DNA from: an uncultured Cytophagaceae bacterium
GTDB taxonomy: Bacteria > Bacteroidota > Bacteroidia > Cytophagales > Spirosomataceae
Assembly (NCBI GenBank): GCA_938008575.1
Contig: CALLKB010000107.1
Location: forward strand, 1 to 16,549
Reading direction: 5' to 3'
Length of the DNA stretch: 16,549 nt
Shown piece by piece: positions 7,470 to 15,256 of the stretch (the first letter of the stretch is position 1; each line of letters opens with the position of its first letter). The translations under genes were made by a program, and so were the position numbers. The notes beneath the pieces are model-generated. The model did no database searches. It was not told where the DNA came from and worked only from the letters and a program-made list of their open reading frames with translations.

Positions 7470-7524
7470 GACGCAAGTAAACAAAAAATTGAATGGCTAT
7501 TTCTTAATATTCGTTAACGTCGAA

Positions 7525-8358
7525 CTAGGGAAATAATTTTACAAAAGGGATAATAAACGGTATCGACAACAACAAGCCATCAAATCGATCCAAAAATCCA
7601 CCGTGACCCGGAATGGTATCCGCCGAATCTTTAATGTTAATACTACGCTTAAACAATGATTCCACCAAATCTCCATAGGTACCCGCAACCACAATAATTA
7701 CTCCTATCGCATACCATTGAAAAGCCGAATAATTTGTAAAATACCGCGATATAATCGTAGCAACGACCATCGCGGTTATCATCCCACCAATACTCCCCTC
7801 CCAGGATTTCTTCGGCGAAACGCGCTCAAATAATTTGGTCTTCCCAAATTTCGTACCCGCAAAATAGGCTCCCGAATCACTCGCCCACAATAAAAACAAA
7901 CAACCCAAAACGATATTCGAGTCATAGGTATCATTTTTGATGTAAGCTAAAACGGTCAAAAGCGTAAAAGGCAATGCCACGTAAATAATCCCTAGAAAGG
8001 TATATGCAATGTTTTTAAACGGCTTTTCGTCCTTGGATTTATATAATTTGATGAAGAATATCAGCGTCAATAAGGGTGATAAGATGTAATAATTTTGATA
8101 AGCCAAATCTCCCTTTTCAATAAAAAAAGTTAACACATGCATCACAGCACCACAAAAAGTACCGTAAAATGTCAAAGGTAAATTGTCACTAATGCTACCA
8201 ACCAATTTGTAAAACTCCAACTGTGCCAATGCTCCAATCACTAAAAAAAGCACTAAAAAAGTATAATCGCTATATAAAACACAAAACAACAAAAACGGAA
8301 CGGCAATAATCGCTGCTAAAACGCGCTGCTGCAAATTCGATAAATTTCGTAATCCCAT
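7525..8358 (-). CDS. cdsA: Phosphatidate cytidylyltransferase (CDP-diacylglycerol synthase)
   Basis: Integral inner-membrane enzyme converting phosphatidic acid and CTP to CDP-diacylglycerol, the precursor of all phospholipids. 277 residues, usual length. Several hydrophobic segments are visible (about residues 12-50, 64-78, 90-103, 117-140, 147-165, 190-205, 215-232). Near the C-terminus the CdsA signature fits well (about 234-260): S-x-F-K-R, then K-D-S, then PGHGGFLDRFD. The basic, polar N-terminus (MGLRNLSNLQQR) is typical of Bacteroidota CdsA. Two bases separate it from the DUF2007 gene upstream, so it is co-transcribed with that gene and the CPBP protease gene. Confidence 0.95.
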   Translation of the reverse strand: MGLRNLSNLQQRVLAAIIAVPFLLFCVLYSDYTFLVLFLVIGALAQLEFYKLVGSISDNLPLTFYGTFCGAVMHVLTFFIEKGDLAYQNYYILSPLLTLIFFIKLYKSKDEKPFKNIAYTFLGIIYVALPFTLLTVLAYIKNDTYDSNIVLGCLFLLWASDSGAYFAGTKFGKTKLFERVSPKKSWEGSIGGMITAMVVATIISRYFTNYSAFQWYAIGVIIVVAGTYGDLVESLFKRSINIKDSADTIPGHGGFLDRFDGLLLSIPFIIPFVKLFP

Positions 8359-8360
8359 AA

Positions 8361-8555
8361 TTAAGCTTTTAATATGTTGAGCGCCTCCTCCTCATCGTCT
8401 TGGTGCACATAGAGTTCCCAATTTCCCAAGTCGTAAGCACTTAATTTCTTATTCATCACCACCGCACGAATCTCAGCCCGCTCCCACAACAATGCCTTCT
8501 GCATCTCCAAATCTATGCCAGTCCGCGATTGTCCAATTAATTTCCAACCTTCCAT
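8361..8555 (-). CDS. Small DUF2007-like protein
   Basis: A 64-residue soluble protein, MEGWKLIGQSRTGIDLEMQKALLWE at the start (given in part) and HQDDEEEALNILKA at the end. Size, the early segment in which residues could pair with a ligand or partner, and the acidic C-terminal helix following a 'V-x-x-x-D-x-x-x-A' pattern fit the DUF2007 family ('putative signal transducing protein'), which has a ferredoxin-like fold and is related to PII-like regulators. Function is unknown. Its ATG follows the stop of the CPBP gene with no gap and its stop is two bases from cdsA, so it is firmly inside that operon. This argues that it is a real gene despite its size. Confidence 0.75.
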   Translation of the reverse strand: MEGWKLIGQSRTGIDLEMQKALLWERAEIRAVVMNKKLSAYDLGNWELYVHQDDEEEALNILKA

Positions 8556-9506
8556 TTAAGATTCAGTCCGATAGGTATGCAATCTACGAATATAAAAGCC
8601 AACTAAAACCACAGACAAGACCGCAGACCACCAGGGTATCTCCTTAACCATGTCCATCGGATCAATGGCTATGTTTTTTTGTTGGTATAAGTAATGCATC
8701 AACAACGTCCAGCCATTATTAAAAAAGTGCGCTGCAATAGGTACCCAAATACTCCGGAACCAAACATATAAATAACCGAAAAATGCTCCTAAAAACATTC
8801 TTGGGAAAAATCCATAAAATTGAAAATGAATAAAACTAAATATCGCTGCAGCAAGCCAAATCGCGACATGTTTATTCCCAATGTAGCGCTCAAACATGCT
8901 TTGCAACACCCCTCTAAAGAAAATCTCTTCTCCCAAAGCTGCCATACCAGCAATCACCATAACGGCTAATGCAAAATCCATATCCGAATGAAAATTCAAC
9001 AAAAATTTAGTCAACTCCGCCATGCTTTTCTCAGAGGATTGCATCGCTTTTTCTAAAGCCTCATAACCTGCTGGCAGTTGAATATGCTCATTCCATTCGA
9101 TCAAATATTCCATGGCAGGCATCCCAACCAACACCGTCAATATAGCCCAAGAAAACACCTGAAAACCAGGCGCCTCCGCACGATTCAAATCAATAATCGA
9201 ACGCTTTTCAATGAACCTTAAATAAGCCCAAGCCCCTAGAACAAAGGTGAATAGTGCCGAAAACCACTGCAATGCCATCATCGCATGAAAGGCCCCTTCG
9301 TATTTTTGGGGATGTGCAATAAAATCCAAGATTTGGGTTTGAAAGGCCTCAATATTTTGTGTCGGGAATTCCATCAATGCTACGACGGCCAACAAACCAA
9401 AAAACTGACCTAAAAAGCTGCCAACCAAGAAAAATCCCAATAGACTTAGGAGGTTTGAACTTAGACCCAACCAACGAGTTGGCCCCTGATAATAGTTTTC
9501 TTCCAT
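8556..9506 (-). CDS. CPBP-family intramembrane glutamic endopeptidase (CAAX protease-like)
   Basis: Polytopic membrane protein of 316 residues from ATG 9506. The C-terminal half carries the CPBP/ABI motifs: GEEIFFRG (E193, E194, R198), FSFIHFQF (H227) and AAHFFNN (H260, N263). In Rce1-type proteases these Glu and His residues form the active site. Hydrophobic segments occur at about residues 15-45, 75-100, 118-132, 177-192, 214-228, 237-252 and near the C-terminus. Bacterial members act on membrane peptides or prenylated substrates, but the target here is unknown. A TTG at 9527 would extend it into the promoter region and is less likely. First gene of the four-gene minus-strand run; divergent from dus with only 33 bases between the two ATG codons. 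Confidence 0.88.
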   Translation of the reverse strand: MEENYYQGPTRWLGLSSNLLSLLGFFLVGSFLGQFFGLLAVVALMEFPTQNIEAFQTQILDFIAHPQKYEGAFHAMMALQWFSALFTFVLGAWAYLRFIEKRSIIDLNRAEAPGFQVFSWAILTVLVGMPAMEYLIEWNEHIQLPAGYEALEKAMQSSEKSMAELTKFLLNFHSDMDFALAVMVIAGMAALGEEIFFRGVLQSMFERYIGNKHVAIWLAAAIFSFIHFQFYGFFPRMFLGAFFGYLYVWFRSIWVPIAAHFFNNGWTLLMHYLYQQKNIAIDPMDMVKEIPWWSAVLSVVLVGFYIRRLHTYRTES

Positions 9507-9512
9507 AATGCT

Positions 9513-9524
9513 CGTAAATTTACG
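9513..9524. promoter_or_regulatory. Palindromic, possibly bidirectional promoter element between CPBP and dus genes
   Basis: The perfect 12-base palindrome CGTAAATTTACG lies in the 33-base gap between two divergent starts. On each strand it contains TAAATTTA, seven of eight positions of the Bacteroidota -7 consensus TAnnTTTG. It could be a shared -7 element or an operator; no clear -33 box is seen on either side. Confidence 0.35.
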
Positions 9525-9539
9525 CAATTTTTAATCAGA

Positions 9540-10523
9540 ATGGTAAAAATAGGAAACATCGAATTAGGGGACTTCCCTTTGTTATTAGCACCCATGGAGG
9601 ACGTGTCTGATCCACCCTTTCGTGCAGTTTGCAAAGCGAATGGTGCCGACTTGATGTATACCGAATTTATCTCTTCCGAAGGCTTAATTCGTGATGCGGC
9701 GAAAAGCGTACAAAAACTCGATATTTTCGAATACGAACGACCGATTGGCATCCAGCTTTTCGGCAGTTCCATCGAAACAATGGCTTCTTGTACCGAAATC
9801 GCAACAAAAGCTGGCCCCGATTTAATTGACATCAATTACGGTTGCCCAGTCAAACAAGTAGCTTGTCGGGGTGCCGGTGCAGCTTTATTGCAAGATATCC
9901 CTAAAATGGTGGCCATGACAGAAGCCGTTGTCAAAGCAACGCATCTGCCTGTGACCGTAAAAACCCGATTAGGTTGGGACGATTCCACAAAAAATATTGA
10001 GGATGTCGCGGAACGCCTCCAGGACATTGGTATTCAAGGTTTGACCATTCACGGTCGGACGCGCGTGCAGATGTATAAGGGCGAGGCCGACTGGCGTTTA
10101 ATCTCCAAAGTCAAAGAAAACCCGCGTATTAAAATTCCAATTTTTGGTAATGGCGACATTGATTCGCCACAAAAAGCGTTGGAATACCGCGATAAATACG
10201 GTGTTGATGGAATTATGATTGGTCGGGCATCCATCGGATATCCATGGATTTTCAACGAGATCAAACATTATTTGGCAACAGGAAATATTCAAGCACCACC
10301 TACGATTGCAGAGCGAATTGCCGTTTGTGAATCTCACCTAGACTTTTCAATCCGTTGGAAAGGGAACCACGGTGGTATCGTTGAAATGCGTCGCCATTAT
10401 TCCAATTACTTCCGCGGCATGGATCATTTCAAACCCTACCGCATGAAGCTCGTAACGAGTTTTTCACTCGAAGAAATCAAAGAAACCTTAAACGAAATTG
10501 CCATCCATTATGCAGGAGAATAA
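9540..10523 (+). CDS. dusB: tRNA-dihydrouridine synthase, DusB-like
   Basis: FMN enzyme that reduces specific uridines in the D-loop of tRNA to dihydrouridine using NADPH. 327 residues, normal length. Seen: LLAPMEDVSDPPFR at the N-terminus of the TIM barrel, the catalytic-cysteine motif INYGCPVKQVACRGAGAALL (C102), VKTRLGWD (K141), TIHGRTRVQMYKG (H171), the FMN phosphate sites GNGDI (203-207) and GRASIGYPWIF, and the C-terminal helical RNA-binding domain from about residue 250. The pattern matches DusB best among the bacterial Dus types; which uridine it modifies cannot be read directly. The 3' end overlaps the transporter gene by 14 bases. Confidence 0.92.
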   Translation: MVKIGNIELGDFPLLLAPMEDVSDPPFRAVCKANGADLMYTEFISSEGLIRDAAKSVQKLDIFEYERPIGIQLFGSSIETMASCTEIATKAGPDLIDINYGCPVKQVACRGAGAALLQDIPKMVAMTEAVVKATHLPVTVKTRLGWDDSTKNIEDVAERLQDIGIQGLTIHGRTRVQMYKGEADWRLISKVKENPRIKIPIFGNGDIDSPQKALEYRDKYGVDGIMIGRASIGYPWIFNEIKHYLATGNIQAPPTIAERIAVCESHLDFSIRWKGNHGGIVEMRRHYSNYFRGMDHFKPYRMKLVTSFSLEEIKETLNEIAIHYAGE

Positions 10524-11391
10524 AAAACCGAGTATCATCATTTTCCTTGCCATCTTAGGACTCGCACTCATTTGGGGAAGTTCATTCATCTTAGTTAAAA
10601 AAAGCCTAGCGCATTACTCCGCATTGCAAGTTGGGGCACTACGCATCTGCTCTGCTAGCTTATTCTTTTTACCAATATTTCTCAAACGCTTCAAATACAT
10701 GGAGCGCAAGCACAGCCTTTCTTTTCTGTCAGCAGGACTAACTGGAAATCTAATTCCCGCGATCTTATTTGCGATTGCAGGCCAACACCTTTCTAGTGCA
10801 TTATCCGGAATGCTAAATGCCTTTACTCCTTTATTTACCTTAATCATTGGCATCCTGTTTTTTGCACAACCTTTTCTTTGGAAACAAATGACAGGGATTC
10901 TCGTTGGGCTTCTTGGCTGCCTAGGTCTACTTTTTGCAGGCCAAGGTTTCAACATTGACTTCAATGTTCACGCCTTATGGGTGGTTTTAGCAACCTTTCT
11001 CTATGGCATTAACATGCATATTGTCAAAACGAAACTAAGCGATCTACATCCCTTAACTTCCACGGCAGGTATTTTCATGATGATTGGGCCATTGGCACTC
11101 GGCCTTTTGTATTCCACAGGCTTTTTCGAAATCCCCTTGGACAACGAACATCTTTGGGCATTTATCTCAGCGATAGCATTAGGGCTTTTTGGCTCAGCGA
11201 TCGGAATGCTGGCCTTCAACCAAATAATCAAGTGGACAAGTGCGATCGTAGCGAGTTCCGTTACTTACATGATTCCGATCGTAGCTTTGGGTTGGGGATT
11301 CGTGGATGGTGAGGCAATCTACTTCTCTCAAGTCCTTTTCATGTTCGTTTTATTAGCCGGCATTTATTTGGTCAATAAATCAAAAGCTTGA
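10510..11391 (+). CDS. EamA-family (drug/metabolite superfamily) membrane transporter
   Basis: Inner-membrane exporter of unknown substrate, 293 residues. Two tandem EamA domains, each of about five hydrophobic helices (roughly 10-140 and 150-290), with typical landmarks: GLALIWGSSFILVKKSL and QVGALRICSA near the N-terminus, and GSAIGMLAFNQIIKW and VTYMIPIVALGWGF in the second half. Family members move amino acids, nucleosides or other metabolites outward. I use ATG 10510, which lies 14 bases inside the end of dus, rather than a TTG at 10498; the protein then starts MQENKKPSIIIFLAILG with the first helix close to the N-terminus. Overlap with dus implies co-transcription, but no functional link is evident. 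Confidence 0.88.
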   Translation: MQENKKPSIIIFLAILGLALIWGSSFILVKKSLAHYSALQVGALRICSASLFFLPIFLKRFKYMERKHSLSFLSAGLTGNLIPAILFAIAGQHLSSALSGMLNAFTPLFTLIIGILFFAQPFLWKQMTGILVGLLGCLGLLFAGQGFNIDFNVHALWVVLATFLYGINMHIVKTKLSDLHPLTSTAGIFMMIGPLALGLLYSTGFFEIPLDNEHLWAFISAIALGLFGSAIGMLAFNQIIKWTSAIVASSVTYMIPIVALGWGFVDGEAIYFSQVLFMFVLLAGIYLVNKSKA

Positions 11392-11424
11392 TAATTTGTA
11401 GCGCTTCGTCGTTTTACCAAATTA
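11392..11424 (+). terminator. Possible weak hairpin after the EamA gene
   Basis: Immediately after the TGA stop, TAATTTG (11392-11398) can pair with CAAATTA (11418-11424) around a 19-base loop that includes GCGCTTCGTCG and TTTT. The stem is AT-rich and long-looped, so termination is doubtful. The loop resembles GCGATTCGTCGC at 661-672. Confidence 0.25.
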
Positions 11425-11468
11425 CTTATAGCTGAGCTCCTTACCTTCATTCATCGAACCGAAACAAG

Positions 11469-12737
11469 ATGAATGAACTCAACATGGCCGTTATTTGGAA
11501 GAATCGACGCCTCCAGCAAAATCCCCAACTCACATCGGGGGAATCTATTCAAATCATTTCTCCGGGAATTGAGAACAGCCATGCGGGAGCGGATTTCCAG
11601 CATGCGCGCATCCGCATCAATGAACTCGAATGGATCGGTGCGGTGGAATTACATGTCAAGTCCTCCGACTGGCTTCTGCACCGACACGATGCAGACAAAA
11701 GCTACGAAAATGTCATTTTGCATGTCGTTTGGGAAGATAATCAGATCATCCAATATGAAGCGGGGAAGCCAATCCCCACACTTTGTCTTTCAAAATGGGT
11801 AAAAAAAGATGAAGTCGAAATCAGCCCCGCAAGTCAACATCCTTTGGCATGTCATGCAATTTTCGAATCGGTTTCATTGGATATCAAAACGGACATGATT
11901 AGCCAAATGATTCAAGCGCGCATGCATGGGAAATACAATGACATGCGTAAAATTTTGATTGAAAATAAAGGCGATTGGGAGGAGGCCTTTTACATTTCGT
12001 TAGCCAAAAGTTTTGGATTTTCGCTCAACGCTGAACCCATGCTCCGACTGGCAAGAAGCTTGCCTTTGAAACTCATCTTGCTCTACCGCGATCGACATGT
12101 TGGGATTGAAGCAGCGCTGTTTGGAATTGCCGGATTACTGGAAGAACCCATTCAAGATGAATACCAATTCGAACTCAGACGCGAATACATCCATCTAAAG
12201 AAAAAACATGCTTGGCCCGAAAGCCACTTGCAAAAATCGGATTGGAAAATGCTAAGGCTCCGACCGGCCAATTTTCCGCAGATTCGTTTGGCGCAATTCG
12301 CAGAAATTATTCGAGCAAATTGTGCCCTAATTTCGCTGTTGCTCGAAATGCAGGAATTGAAAACGATCCAACAACTTTTTGAAATCCCATTAGAAGGGTA
12401 TTGGGGCAACCATGTCCAATTTGGCAAAAAAAGTGCGCCGCATCATACGCGTTTGGGAGCTAGCGCCGTTCAATCCATTTGCATTAATACGCTCATTCCC
12501 ATGTTAATTTGTTACAGCCGCGAACGAAATCAGCCGCAATACGAGCAAAAGGCTTGGCGCTGGTTGGCAGAACTACATGGCGAAAACAATCAAATAACGC
12601 GCTATTTCAGCTCCCTCGGACTTCCCATCAAAACCGCACGCGAATCACAAGCCTGCATTCACTGGTATCGCCATTACTGTGAAAAGAAAAAATGCTTACA
12701 ATGCACCGTGGGGCAGGCGATTCTTACTCCGACTTAA
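11469..12737 (+). CDS. DUF2851 family protein
   Basis: Uncharacterised 422-residue cytoplasmic protein of a family common in Bacteroidota. Recognised by the N-terminal pattern: GESIQIISPGIENSHAGADF (24-43), WIGAVELHVKSSDW (55-68), HRHDADKSYENVILHVVW and IPTLCLSKW. The C-terminus carries four cysteines in a compact pattern, C396-x7-C404-x4-C409-x2-C412, suitable for a metal or iron-sulfur site. No signal peptide or membrane segment is seen. The spacing of D42, E60 and H62/K64 resembles a PD-(D/E)xK nuclease core, which is my inference and not an established function. The gene stands alone on the plus strand, 77 bases after the transporter gene. Its last 14 bases overlap the end of the convergent GH43 gene. 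Confidence 0.85.
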   Translation: MNELNMAVIWKNRRLQQNPQLTSGESIQIISPGIENSHAGADFQHARIRINELEWIGAVELHVKSSDWLLHRHDADKSYENVILHVVWEDNQIIQYEAGKPIPTLCLSKWVKKDEVEISPASQHPLACHAIFESVSLDIKTDMISQMIQARMHGKYNDMRKILIENKGDWEEAFYISLAKSFGFSLNAEPMLRLARSLPLKLILLYRDRHVGIEAALFGIAGLLEEPIQDEYQFELRREYIHLKKKHAWPESHLQKSDWKMLRLRPANFPQIRLAQFAEIIRANCALISLLLEMQELKTIQQLFEIPLEGYWGNHVQFGKKSAPHHTRLGASAVQSICINTLIPMLICYSRERNQPQYEQKAWRWLAELHGENNQITRYFSSLGLPIKTARESQACIHWYRHYCEKKKCLQCTVGQAILTPT

Positions 12738-14466
12738 TAACCGGTCCACGAACACCTATGCCATTTTCATTGAAAGCCTCGATTTGAAAATAATAGGTTC
12801 GGTCTTTATCCATGGATTTGAAATAATATTCATTCGACCCAAATACCTGCACAGAAGTATATAATTTATCTGGCGAAATACCCGAATAAACCACATAACC
12901 TGTGGCATTACTGATATGTCCCCATTTCAACCAAGCACTTCGTTTGTCATGATCCCCTCGCAAAACAATTAAATCCTTCACAACGCTAGGTTTTTCCCCA
13001 TGCCCTAAACCAAAAACACGCAAACCGCTAATTGCAAATTTCCCCGCAGCCATGTGTTTATTCGTCAACCGAATGAACCGAGCTTCGATGGGTTTGGCTA
13101 ACTCCACATAGTCGTGCGGAACATCCGTTTTATTTGCTGACTTATCTACGGCAACCGACCAGCGTTTTCCATCCAAACTAGACTCAATGACATATTGATG
13201 ATAGATACCTGGAATCTTACCTAGAAAGGATGAATCGACATCCTGATCTGCATAATTTACTTGAATCGCACGAACCGTTGAAACCTCTCCTAAATCGGAT
13301 TCGATAAATTCGCCGGCTTTGGCAGATTTCGCCGACCAATATGTCTTCATTTGTTCGTCTACCGCATAATTAGCACCGTAACCTGGAAGACTCGATGACA
13401 CACGGACAGGTTTATTGTAATTCAACAACATCCATCCGGTGAATAAATCGCGTGGATTTTCCACTCGGGCCGTTGGCATCCGATGCGGATAATCTCCATA
13501 AGCCGTGTTCGTGTACAAAATACCATCGGCATCAAAAGCGGTGGGCCACAAACCCAACCGACGTTCAAAACTATTTTTCACGGCAATGGTAATCGTGGAA
13601 ACATGCCACCAATTCCCGTATTGACCTTCAAAAGTTGCCCCATGGCCTGCACCGCGGGTAAATCCGCCCGGCTTAAATGAAAATGGATTGTGTGCCTGAT
13701 AAGTAAATGGTCCAAATGGCTTGTCCGAGGTATAAACCCCATCCCCATAAGAAGAAAATTCCGTCCCAGGAGCTCCATATTGCAAGTAATATTTCCCCTT
13801 GTATTTATTCATCCACGCCCCTTCCATGAATGGCTTGAGAAAGGTATTATCTTGGTATTCGCCAAAGCGCTCCCAGCCATGAATATCATCATGCAAACGA
13901 ATTAATTCATGCCGCTCGCCTATCGGCTGTAAGGTTTTTCGATCGATTTCTTGGCCGTACATCGGAAAAGTATTGCTTGACCCATGATATAAATAAACTC
14001 GTTTATCATCATCCTCAAAAAAGGCAGGATCCCATGCCCCAGCCGTAAAGGCATGAACCGCTTCCTTCCAGTTATCTGTTTGCGGATGCTGACTATACCA
14101 CAAAGTAAAATTCTTTTCATAGGTAGAACCGATGACCAAAAGGCTATCCCCTAGCGTCAAAGTTGCAGGCGCACAAAGTTCATCATACACTTTGTGATAA
14201 GGCTGTAAAAATTTACGAGGAATAAACTTCCAATCGACTAGGTCATTACTCACCCAATAGCCCCATTGATTGGTCGAAAACAGGTAATATTGATTTTTAA
14301 AAAAGGAGATCACGGGATCTGCCGTCGCTCTATGCCTACCTTGCTCAGAAAAATTAGGAATGGGGGTAAAACCATAATCCAAATTCATGGGATTGCAATA
14401 GGTTTTTTGGCCCAACGACATAAATGAAATTCCGCAAAGGAATATCACGACGAAAACATTTTTCAT
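12724..14466 (-). CDS. Secreted GH43-family glycoside hydrolase with F5/8C-like and FN3-like domains
   Basis: Predicted to cleave plant- or algal-type glycans (xylan, arabinan or related); exact substrate unknown. 580 residues. Signal peptide at 1-19 (MKNVFVVIFLCGISFMSLG). The GH43 five-bladed propeller spans about 22-330, with catalytic candidates D50 (TADPVISFF, general base), D146 (GAWDPAFF, pKa modulator) and E215 (FMEGAWMN, general acid), plus TRGAGHG. Residues about 345-487 look like an F5/8 type C (discoidin/CBM32-like) domain: YAVDEQMKTYWSA, FIESDLGEVSTVRAIQV, RFIRLTNKHMAAGKFAISGL. Residues about 493-577 look like fibronectin type III (LKWGHISNATGYVVYSG, YYFQIEAFNENG). No T9SS C-terminal domain and no SusC/D neighbours are seen, so it is not in a visible polysaccharide utilisation locus. 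Confidence 0.88.
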   Translation of the reverse strand: MKNVFVVIFLCGISFMSLGQKTYCNPMNLDYGFTPIPNFSEQGRHRATADPVISFFKNQYYLFSTNQWGYWVSNDLVDWKFIPRKFLQPYHKVYDELCAPATLTLGDSLLVIGSTYEKNFTLWYSQHPQTDNWKEAVHAFTAGAWDPAFFEDDDKRVYLYHGSSNTFPMYGQEIDRKTLQPIGERHELIRLHDDIHGWERFGEYQDNTFLKPFMEGAWMNKYKGKYYLQYGAPGTEFSSYGDGVYTSDKPFGPFTYQAHNPFSFKPGGFTRGAGHGATFEGQYGNWWHVSTITIAVKNSFERRLGLWPTAFDADGILYTNTAYGDYPHRMPTARVENPRDLFTGWMLLNYNKPVRVSSSLPGYGANYAVDEQMKTYWSAKSAKAGEFIESDLGEVSTVRAIQVNYADQDVDSSFLGKIPGIYHQYVIESSLDGKRWSVAVDKSANKTDVPHDYVELAKPIEARFIRLTNKHMAAGKFAISGLRVFGLGHGEKPSVVKDLIVLRGDHDKRSAWLKWGHISNATGYVVYSGISPDKLYTSVQVFGSNEYYFKSMDKDRTYYFQIEAFNENGIGVRGPVIKSE

Positions 14467-14479
14467 AGTTAATTAGTAT

Positions 14480-14487
14480 TAATTTTG
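14480..14487 (+). promoter_or_regulatory. Candidate crtW promoter, Bacteroidota -7 element
   Basis: TAATTTTG is an exact match to TAnnTTTG, with a T-rich stretch (14459-14463) in the approximate -33 position but no TTTG there. It sits in the short gap between the divergent GH43 and ketolase genes. If real, transcription starts near 14494, ruling out TTG 14485 as the start codon. Confidence 0.4.
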
Positions 14488-14505
14488 ACCATCAGTCAAA
14501 AACAG

Positions 14506-15204
14506 GTGAACAAAGTAAACAATTTTACGGGATTATTTTGGGCATTTGCCCTCCTGACGCTTTGGTCGGCACATTTGACCTATATGCTCTTGCATCCCAT
14601 GGATTTTCAATCGCCCTGGACTTATGTGCATGTATTGATTCAAACCCATTTATATACCGGCTTATTTATTACTTCACATGATGCAATTCATGGCGTAGTT
14701 TCCCCCGAATATCCGAAATTGAATCACGCGATTGGTTGGGTTTGTGCGACGCTTTTTGCCTTCAATAATTACGCAGTATTGCGCAAGAAGCATCATTGGC
14801 ACCACGATTATGTCAACACCGAACAAGACCCGGATGTGCACCAGGGAAACTTTTTCATTTGGTGGTTTAAATTCATGTGGCAATATGTCACCTGGCAACA
14901 AATTTTAGCCATGGCGATTGCATATAATGTGTTGAAACTTTGGTTACCCATGGAAAACCTGATTGTTTATTGGGAAGTACCTGCGATTTTAAGTACACTC
15001 CAATTATTCTTTTTCGGCACCTATTTACCACACCGTGGGGAGCATGCACCTGAAAACAAAACGCAATCAAGAAGTCAAAAGCGCAATCACATCTGGGCCT
15101 TTATTTCCTGTTACTTTTTTGGTTATCATTATGAGCATCATGCACATCCCTATTTAGCTTGGTGGAAATTGCCTGAAGCCAAAGATTATAAGCCCTCAAG
15201 GTAA
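14506..15204 (+). CDS. crtW: CrtW-type beta-carotene ketolase (membrane di-iron oxygenase)
   Basis: Adds keto groups at C4 of carotenoid beta-rings, giving echinenone, canthaxanthin or related red pigments. 232 residues from GTG 14506. Shows the histidine clusters of the fatty-acid-desaturase-like superfamily: HDAIH (58-62), HHWHH (96-100) and HYEHHAH (208-214). FGTYLPHR (170-177) is typical of CrtW rather than of the CrtZ hydroxylase or general desaturases. Hydrophobic segments surround these motifs. No ATG is available: the in-frame choices are TTG 14485 and GTG 14506. I chose GTG because TTG lies inside a TAnnTTTG promoter box; the TTG start would give 239 residues. No other carotenoid gene is in the window, so the pathway must be encoded elsewhere. 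Confidence 0.85.
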   Translation: MNKVNNFTGLFWAFALLTLWSAHLTYMLLHPMDFQSPWTYVHVLIQTHLYTGLFITSHDAIHGVVSPEYPKLNHAIGWVCATLFAFNNYAVLRKKHHWHHDYVNTEQDPDVHQGNFFIWWFKFMWQYVTWQQILAMAIAYNVLKLWLPMENLIVYWEVPAILSTLQLFFFGTYLPHRGEHAPENKTQSRSQKRNHIWAFISCYFFGYHYEHHAHPYLAWWKLPEAKDYKPSR

Positions 15205-15225
15205 ACAAGAAGCCAATTTATTTTC

Positions 15226-15233
15226 TAAATTTG
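15226..15233 (+). promoter_or_regulatory. Candidate pyrH-frr promoter, Bacteroidota -7 element
   Basis: TAAATTTG, an exact TAnnTTTG match, lies 24 bases before the pyrH ATG and 22 bases after the crtW stop. Transcription would start near 15240, giving a short leader. No clear -33 TTTG is seen. Confidence 0.45.
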
Positions 15234-15256
15234 CACCGCATAAATCTCAACAACAC

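Noticed and set aside
9461..9835. A 124-codon open frame on the minus strand spanning the divergent promoter region
   Set aside because: It overlaps both the CPBP start and the dus start, which are supported by strong motifs, and it has no family features.
10614..10964. A 116-codon open frame on the minus strand
   Set aside because: Antisense to the EamA transporter; the predicted product is a basic, Pro/Arg-rich shadow of hydrophobic codons.
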